A DNA stretch of 64,000 nt from Pseudomonas mandelii (GTDB lineage: Bacteria > Pseudomonadota > Gammaproteobacteria > Pseudomonadales > Pseudomonadaceae). Each line of letters starts with the position of its first letter. The first letter of the stretch is position 1. Below, piece by piece: positions 59,797-64,000 of the stretch. Under the pieces are notes generated by a model, which was not told the origin of the DNA, searched no databases, and was given only the letters and a program-made list of their open reading frames with translations. The position numbers and the translations under genes were made by a program. The stretch is from positions 251,611 through 315,610 of the forward strand of contig NZ_RCZA01000007.1 in the NCBI RefSeq assembly GCF_006438925.1, in the 5' to 3' direction.

Positions 59797-60945
59797 ATGC
59801 TTCAATCCCGACACCCACTCTGCGCCCTTGGACTGTCCCTGATGATCGCCACCCTCTCCGCCCAGGCCGCCGGCCTGTCCAGCGAACACAAGGCCTTCGG
59901 CAAAACCAATGACGGCACGCCCGTCGAGCAATACATCTTGCGCAACAGCCATGGCCTGACTGCCACGGTCATTACTTACGGCGGCATTTTGCAGTCGCTG
60001 AAAGTGCCGGACAAAAACGGCATGTTGGACGATGTGGTGCTCGGTTTCGATAACGTGCAGGGCTATCAGAGCGGCACGGCGTATTTCGGTGCGACCATTG
60101 GGCGCTTCGGCAATCGCCTGGCCAACGGTGCTTTCGAACTGGACGGCAAGCGCTATCAGGTACCGCTCAACGACGGTTCCAATTCGCTGCACGGCGGCCC
60201 ACAGGGTTTTGACAAAGACGTCTGGAAAGCCCAACCGAGCAACGGCAAGGATTCGGTCGGCGTGACCCTGACGTACCTGTCGGCGGACGGTGAAATGGGC
60301 TTCCCCGGCAACCTGAAAACCGAGGTCACCTACAGCCTCAATGAGCAAAACGAGTTGCGCATCGACTACAAAGCTTCCACCGACAAAGCCACGGTGTTGA
60401 ACCTGACCAATCACAGCTATTTCAACCTCGCCGGCGCCGGTAACGGTGATGTGCTGAAACAGTTTGCCACCCTGCACGCCAGCCATTACACGCCGGTCAC
60501 CGGCAAATTGATCCCGACCGGCGAACTGGCCCCGGTGGCAGGCACACCGATGGACTTCACCCAACCGACCGCCATTGGCAAAAACATCAAAGCCGATCAC
60601 CCACAGTTGAAATTTGCCGAACCGAAACAGGGTGGCTTCGATTTCAACTGGGTGCTGAACGCCATGGGTGATGTGGGTCAACTCGCCGCCGAGGTCAGCG
60701 ATCCGCAATCCGGTCGTCGATTGCAGCTCTATACCACCGAGCCCGGTGTGCAGTTCTATACCAGCAACTTCCTCGACGGTTCGGTCAAGGGCAAGGCTGG
60801 CAAGGTCTATCCGCACTGGGGCGCGTTCACGCTGGAGACTCAGCACTATCCGGATTCACCGAATCAGCCGACCTTTCCGTCCACGCGCCTGGACCCGGGC
60901 AAGACCTATACCCAGAGCACGGTGATGAAGTTTTCTGCCCAATAA
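59797..60945 (+). CDS. Secreted aldose 1-epimerase (galactose mutarotase)
   Basis: 382 residues with a signal peptide (MLQSRHPLCALGLSLMIATLSAQA), so the enzyme acts in the periplasm. The GalM core is clear: TYGGILQSLKVPDKNG, NRLANGAFELDGKRYQ, the acid His in TNHSYFNLAG, and the C-terminal catalytic Glu in FTLETQHYPDSPNQP. It interconverts alpha and beta aldoses. GGAAGG precedes the ATG. The 110 bp before it are AT-rich (TACTTTATAATTGCAACAGTC), with TATAAT-like segments that may be a promoter. No sugar operon is adjacent. Confidence 0.93.
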   Translation: MLQSRHPLCALGLSLMIATLSAQAAGLSSEHKAFGKTNDGTPVEQYILRNSHGLTATVITYGGILQSLKVPDKNGMLDDVVLGFDNVQGYQSGTAYFGATIGRFGNRLANGAFELDGKRYQVPLNDGSNSLHGGPQGFDKDVWKAQPSNGKDSVGVTLTYLSADGEMGFPGNLKTEVTYSLNEQNELRIDYKASTDKATVLNLTNHSYFNLAGAGNGDVLKQFATLHASHYTPVTGKLIPTGELAPVAGTPMDFTQPTAIGKNIKADHPQLKFAEPKQGGFDFNWVLNAMGDVGQLAAEVSDPQSGRRLQLYTTEPGVQFYTSNFLDGSVKGKAGKVYPHWGAFTLETQHYPDSPNQPTFPSTRLDPGKTYTQSTVMKFSAQ

Positions 60946-60952
60946 AAAAGAG

Positions 60953-61066
60953 CAAAAGATCTAAAGATCGCAGCCTTCGGCAGCTCCTACCGAGCCAGGG
61001 TCCACCCGCAATATCACGGATGGACGGGGCCGGTGTAGGAGCTGCCGAAGGCTGCGATCTTTTGAT
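60953..61066. repeat. Paired REP palindrome, outward-facing order
   Basis: AAAGATCGCAGCCTTCGGCAG ...CTCCTAC at the left, then GTAGGAGCTGCCGAAGGCTG ...CGATCTTTTG at the right. Relatives of the 35.9-kb element but with GCCTTCGGC in place of CCTCGTTTCACTCG. Confidence 0.88.
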
Positions 61067-61139
61067 TTGGCGGCGGAACCCTCGGGCTATTCTGTTGCCA
61101 ACCGTTGAGTACTTATCGATTCAAAATATGGAGGTTTGA

Positions 61140-61961
61140 ATGCGGACCCTCGAACTGGCCGGTGTCAACGTACCGGTCATCGGTCAAGGCACTTGGCGCA
61201 TGGGAGAAGACCGTTCCCGGCACACCCAGGAAGTGGCGGCATTGCGCCTGGGCATCGAATTGGGCATGACCCTCATCGACACCGCTGAAATGTACGGCGA
61301 GGGCGGCGCTGAGGAAGTGGTCGGTGAAGCCATCGCCGGCAGACGTGACGAAGTGTTTCTGGTCAGCAAGGTTTACCCGCACAACGCCAGCCGCAAAGGC
61401 ATCCCCCAGGCGTGCGAACGCAGTCTGCGGAGGCTGGATACCGATTACATCGATCTCTACCTGCTGCACTGGCGCGGCCAGTACCCCCTTGAAGAAACAG
61501 TCGAAGCCTTCGAACACCTGCGCGAAGAAGGCAAGATCGGTCGCTGGGGCGTCTCCAATTTTGATGTCGACGACCTGGAAGAACTGGCCTCACCGGCCTG
61601 TGCCACCAATCAGGTGCTCTACAACCTGGAAGAACGCGGCATCGAGTTTGATCTGTTGCCCTGGAGCCACCAGCATCAAATGCCGGTCATGGCCTACTGT
61701 CCGATCGGTCAGGGTGGGCCTATGCTGAACCATACAACGCTCAAGCAAATAGCCGCCCGTCACCGTGTGACGCCGGCCCAGGTAGCGCTGGCATGGATGC
61801 TGCGTAAGGAAGGTGTGATCGCCATCCCCAAAGCGGTCCGACCCGAGCACGTGCAACTCAACGCGCAAGCCGCGCAATTGCAATTGGAGGCTGGGGATCT
61901 GGAGGCGCTGGACCAGGCGTTTCGCGCGCCACAACGCAAACAGCGGTTGGCCATGGTCTGA
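61140..61961 (+). CDS. Aldo/keto reductase
   Basis: 273 residues, NADPH-dependent (alpha/beta)8 barrel. The catalytic tetrad is complete: Asp47 (LIDTAE), Tyr52 (MYGEGG), Lys77 (LVSKVYP) and His110 (YLLHWRG). The C-terminal IPKAVRPEHV binds NADPH. Substrate unknown; related to YtbE/2,5-diketogluconate reductase-like enzymes. It precedes DUF1810 by 29 bp, likely co-transcribed. Confidence 0.93.
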   Translation: MRTLELAGVNVPVIGQGTWRMGEDRSRHTQEVAALRLGIELGMTLIDTAEMYGEGGAEEVVGEAIAGRRDEVFLVSKVYPHNASRKGIPQACERSLRRLDTDYIDLYLLHWRGQYPLEETVEAFEHLREEGKIGRWGVSNFDVDDLEELASPACATNQVLYNLEERGIEFDLLPWSHQHQMPVMAYCPIGQGGPMLNHTTLKQIAARHRVTPAQVALAWMLRKEGVIAIPKAVRPEHVQLNAQAAQLQLEAGDLEALDQAFRAPQRKQRLAMV

Positions 61962-61990
61962 GCCATCGCAGTCTGTCAGAGGGCTTCGGC

Positions 61991-62461
61991 ATGAGAAGCA
62001 CTGATCAGGACGATTCCTTTAATCTGCAACGCTTTATCCAGGCACAGGACCCGGTGTTCAAACGGGTCCAGGCCGAGCTGAACGCCGGCCACAAGCGCAG
62101 TCACTGGATGTGGTTCATCTTTCCGCAACTCTCAGGATTGGGCGGCAGCGAGATGTCCCGCCACTTTGCCATACGTTCCAAAGAGGAAGCCGCGGCGTAC
62201 CTCAATCATCCGCTGCTGGGTTCACGGCTGCGCACCTGCACGCAATTGGTGCTGAACATCGAAAACAGCTCAATTGCGGCCATCTTCGGTCACCCCGACA
62301 ATCTCAAGTTTCACTCTTCCATGACGCTGTTCGCCCAGGTTGCTGGCGCTAACAGCGACTTTCATCAAGCACTGGACCAGTATTTCCACGGCATCCTGGA
62401 TGACTGGACGTTGTTGCTGCTGGACTCAAAACAGGCCCAATTGCCCACCCATCAAGGTTGA
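61991..62461 (+). CDS. DUF1810 family protein
   Basis: 156 residues: FNLQRFIQAQDPVFKRVQAELNAGHKRSHWMWFIFPQLSGLG, the full family signature, read in parts. LKFHSSMTLFAQV and CTQLVLNIENSSIAAIFGHPD follow. The family is calpastatin-like in name only; function unknown. Its last 36 bp overlap the convergent polB end. Confidence 0.92.
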   Translation: MRSTDQDDSFNLQRFIQAQDPVFKRVQAELNAGHKRSHWMWFIFPQLSGLGGSEMSRHFAIRSKEEAAAYLNHPLLGSRLRTCTQLVLNIENSSIAAIFGHPDNLKFHSSMTLFAQVAGANSDFHQALDQYFHGILDDWTLLLLDSKQAQLPTHQG

Positions 62462-64000
62462 AAAGTCGTCGTCCACGAAGGGCAGAATGGCATCCGCCAC
62501 CGGTTGCAGTTGCCGGGTGACGTAGTGGTCGTAGTCGATGGGCGCGCTGCGGATTTCCAGCGGCTCGGGCCCGGCGACGGTGATCACGTAACTGATCCAG
62601 CCACCGTTCTGGTATTGCCGCGGGCGGCCCTGCTGGTCGTTGTAATCATCGGCCATCCGCGCGGCCCGCACGTGGGGCGGCACGTTGCGCTGATAGTCAT
62701 CGAGGGTGCGGCGCAGGCGCTTGCGGTAGATCAGGCGATCGTCGAACTCCCCCGCCAACGTCTTGCGCACGTAGTCGCGCACATACTCCTGATAGGGTTT
62801 GCGATTGAAGATGCGCAGGTACAACTCCTGCTGGAATTGCCGGGCCAGCGGCGACCAGTCGGTGCGCACGGTTTCCAGGCCTTTGTAGACCATTTCGTCG
62901 GTGCCATCGGCGCGAGTCACAAGCCCCGCATAGCGCTTCTTGCTGCCCTCCTCGGCGCCGCGAATGGTCGGCATCAGAAAGCGTTTGTAGTGGGTTTCGA
63001 ACTGCAACTCCAACGCACTTTCCAGACCGTATTGCTGCTGCACATGCTCGCGCCACCACTGGTTGACGTGATCCACCAGCGCGCGGCCAATCTGCGCGGC
63101 TTCCTGCTGACCATGGGCACGGCGCAGCCAGACGAAGGTTGAGTCCGTGTCGCCGTAAATCACCGTGTGGCCCTGGGCTTCGATCAGCTGTCGCGTACGC
63201 AGCATGATCTCGTGACCGCGCAGCGTGATGGACGACGCCAGGCGTGTGTCGAAGAAGCGGCAACCGCTGGAACCGAGCACGCCGTAAAAGGCGTTCATGA
63301 TGATCTTCAGGGCCTGGGATAGCGGTGCATTGTGTTCGCGTTTGGCGGTTTCGCGACCTTCGGCGACCCGGGCGACGATGGCGGGCAGGCAATGCCGGGT
63401 TCTGGAAAAACGCGCACCACGAAAGCCTGGCACCGACTCGCTGTCATCGGGATGTTTAAGCCCCTCGATCAAGCCCACCGGGTCGATGAGGAAGGTTCGG
63501 ATGATCGATGGATAGAGGCTTTTGTAATCGAGCACCAGCACCGACTCGTACAGGCCCGGTTGCGAGTCCATGACAAAACCGCCGGGGCTGGCTTCAGCGG
63601 GCTTGCCGCCGAGATTGGGCGCAACGAAACCCTGGCGGTGCATCAGCGGCATGTAAAGGTGCGTGAACGCCGCCACCGAGCCACCGCTGCGATCCGCCGG
63701 CAAACCGGTGACGCTGGCCCGTTCCAGCAGAAAGGTCAGCAGCTCGGTCTTGGCGAAAATCCGCGTCACCAGCTCGCAGTCCTTGAGGTTGTACTTGGCC
63801 AGGGCCGGTTTGTCCTCGGCGAACATGCGGTTGATTTCGTCCATGCGCTGGTACGGATTGTCGATCGACTTGCCCTCGCCAAGCAGGGTTTGTGCGACGT
63901 TTTCCAGGCTGAACGAGGGGAAACTCCAGGTCGCCGAGCGCAGGGATTCGATGCCGTCGATGATCAGCCGGCCGGTGGCCGAGGCGAAGTAATGGTTTCG
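62426..64000 (-). CDS. polB: DNA polymerase II (B family), C-terminal part
   Basis: 525 residues are visible; the N-terminal 240 or so (including most of the exonuclease domain) lie beyond the right edge. Family-B motifs: motif A DYKSLYPSIIRTF, motif B KIIMNAFYGVLGSSGCRF, and motif C YGDTDSTFVWL. The C-terminal thumb region ends FSTLMGGQLGLF, the PCNA/clamp-binding type peptide. Pol II is an SOS-induced repair and translesion polymerase. It is convergent with DUF1810, overlapping 36 bp. Confidence 0.97.
   Translation of the reverse strand, partial: RNHYFASATGRLIIDGIESLRSATWSFPSFSLENVAQTLLGEGKSIDNPYQRMDEINRMFAEDKPALAKYNLKDCELVTRIFAKTELLTFLLERASVTGLPADRSGGSVAAFTHLYMPLMHRQGFVAPNLGGKPAEASPGGFVMDSQPGLYESVLVLDYKSLYPSIIRTFLIDPVGLIEGLKHPDDSESVPGFRGARFSRTRHCLPAIVARVAEGRETAKREHNAPLSQALKIIMNAFYGVLGSSGCRFFDTRLASSITLRGHEIMLRTRQLIEAQGHTVIYGDTDSTFVWLRRAHGQQEAAQIGRALVDHVNQWWREHVQQQYGLESALELQFETHYKRFLMPTIRGAEEGSKKRYAGLVTRADGTDEMVYKGLETVRTDWSPLARQFQQELYLRIFNRKPYQEYVRDYVRKTLAGEFDDRLIYRKRLRRTLDDYQRNVPPHVRAARMADDYNDQQGRPRQYQNGGWISYVITVAGPEPLEIRSAPIDYDHYVTRQLQPVADAILPFVDDDFSTLMGGQLGLF

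Overview
The window is chromosomal DNA of a Pseudomonas, most likely of the P. fluorescens group. The evidence is the tig-clpP-clpX-lon-hupB-ppiD block, the Arg/His/Leu tRNA cluster beside folD, small proteins of Pseudomonas type (DUF6021-like, DUF6124-like), and many paired REP palindromes of the types seen in fluorescent pseudomonads. I saw no prophage, insertion sequence, CRISPR array or rRNA. Both ends cut genes: a YebC/PmpR-type regulator on the left and DNA polymerase II on the right.

Layout. 1-2 kb: yebC-like 5' part and a short orphan VgrG. 2-9.2 kb: a phosphonate-catabolism island with a FAD amine oxidase, an organophosphate-type MFS carrier, two LysR regulators, phnW and phnX. 9.3-15.5 kb: cytochrome b561, a D-cysteine desulfhydrase/ACC-deaminase-like enzyme, fadH, a nitrilase-fold protein lacking its catalytic Cys, an AraC regulator and a 28-residue ORF. 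15.7-26 kb: a DUF2242-like lipoprotein, then the protein quality-control block (ppiD, a decayed tRNA-Asp-like gene, hupB, lon, clpX, clpP, tig) and tRNA-Leu, tRNA-His and tRNA-Arg. 26.3-36.6 kb: folD, an MddA-like methyltransferase, pbpG, small proteins, an inactive-looking C39 peptidase-like lipoprotein, a TerC protein, nhaR, an MFS exporter, sstT and DUF1993. 36.7-41.3 kb: a minus-strand envelope-sugar operon (nucleotide-sugar epimerase, GT2, LAB_N membrane protein, GT39, SdiA-regulated protein) preceded by a possible 19-codon leader ORF. 41.5-50 kb: yceH, cupin, shikimate-dehydrogenase-like, Pro-Val-Tyr repeat protein, AI-2E transporter, yegQ/trhP, LysR plus EamA transporter. 50.1-53.9 kb: a D-glucarate module (GntR/FCD regulator, MFS carrier, gudD). 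54-64 kb: class C beta-lactamase, DUF6124-like protein, a truncated response regulator, DUF4174, VOC, TauE/SafE, a lipoprotein, a secreted aldose epimerase, an aldo/keto reductase, DUF1810 and polB.

The most connected biology is the phosphonate island. PhnW and PhnX turn 2-aminoethylphosphonate into phosphonoacetaldehyde and then acetaldehyde plus phosphate. The adjacent FAD oxidase may deliver the same aldehyde from N-methylated or plain 2-aminoethylphosphonate, with the OPA-type carrier as a candidate importer. Second is the sugar operon, whose gene types match a polyprenyl-phosphate-sugar route to LPS decoration, perhaps with galacturonate. Several proteins keep a catalytic fold but lack catalytic residues (nitrilase-like, C39-like) or domains (VgrG, response regulator). 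At least eleven REP pairs sit in gene gaps, one of them inside the phnW-phnX interval.
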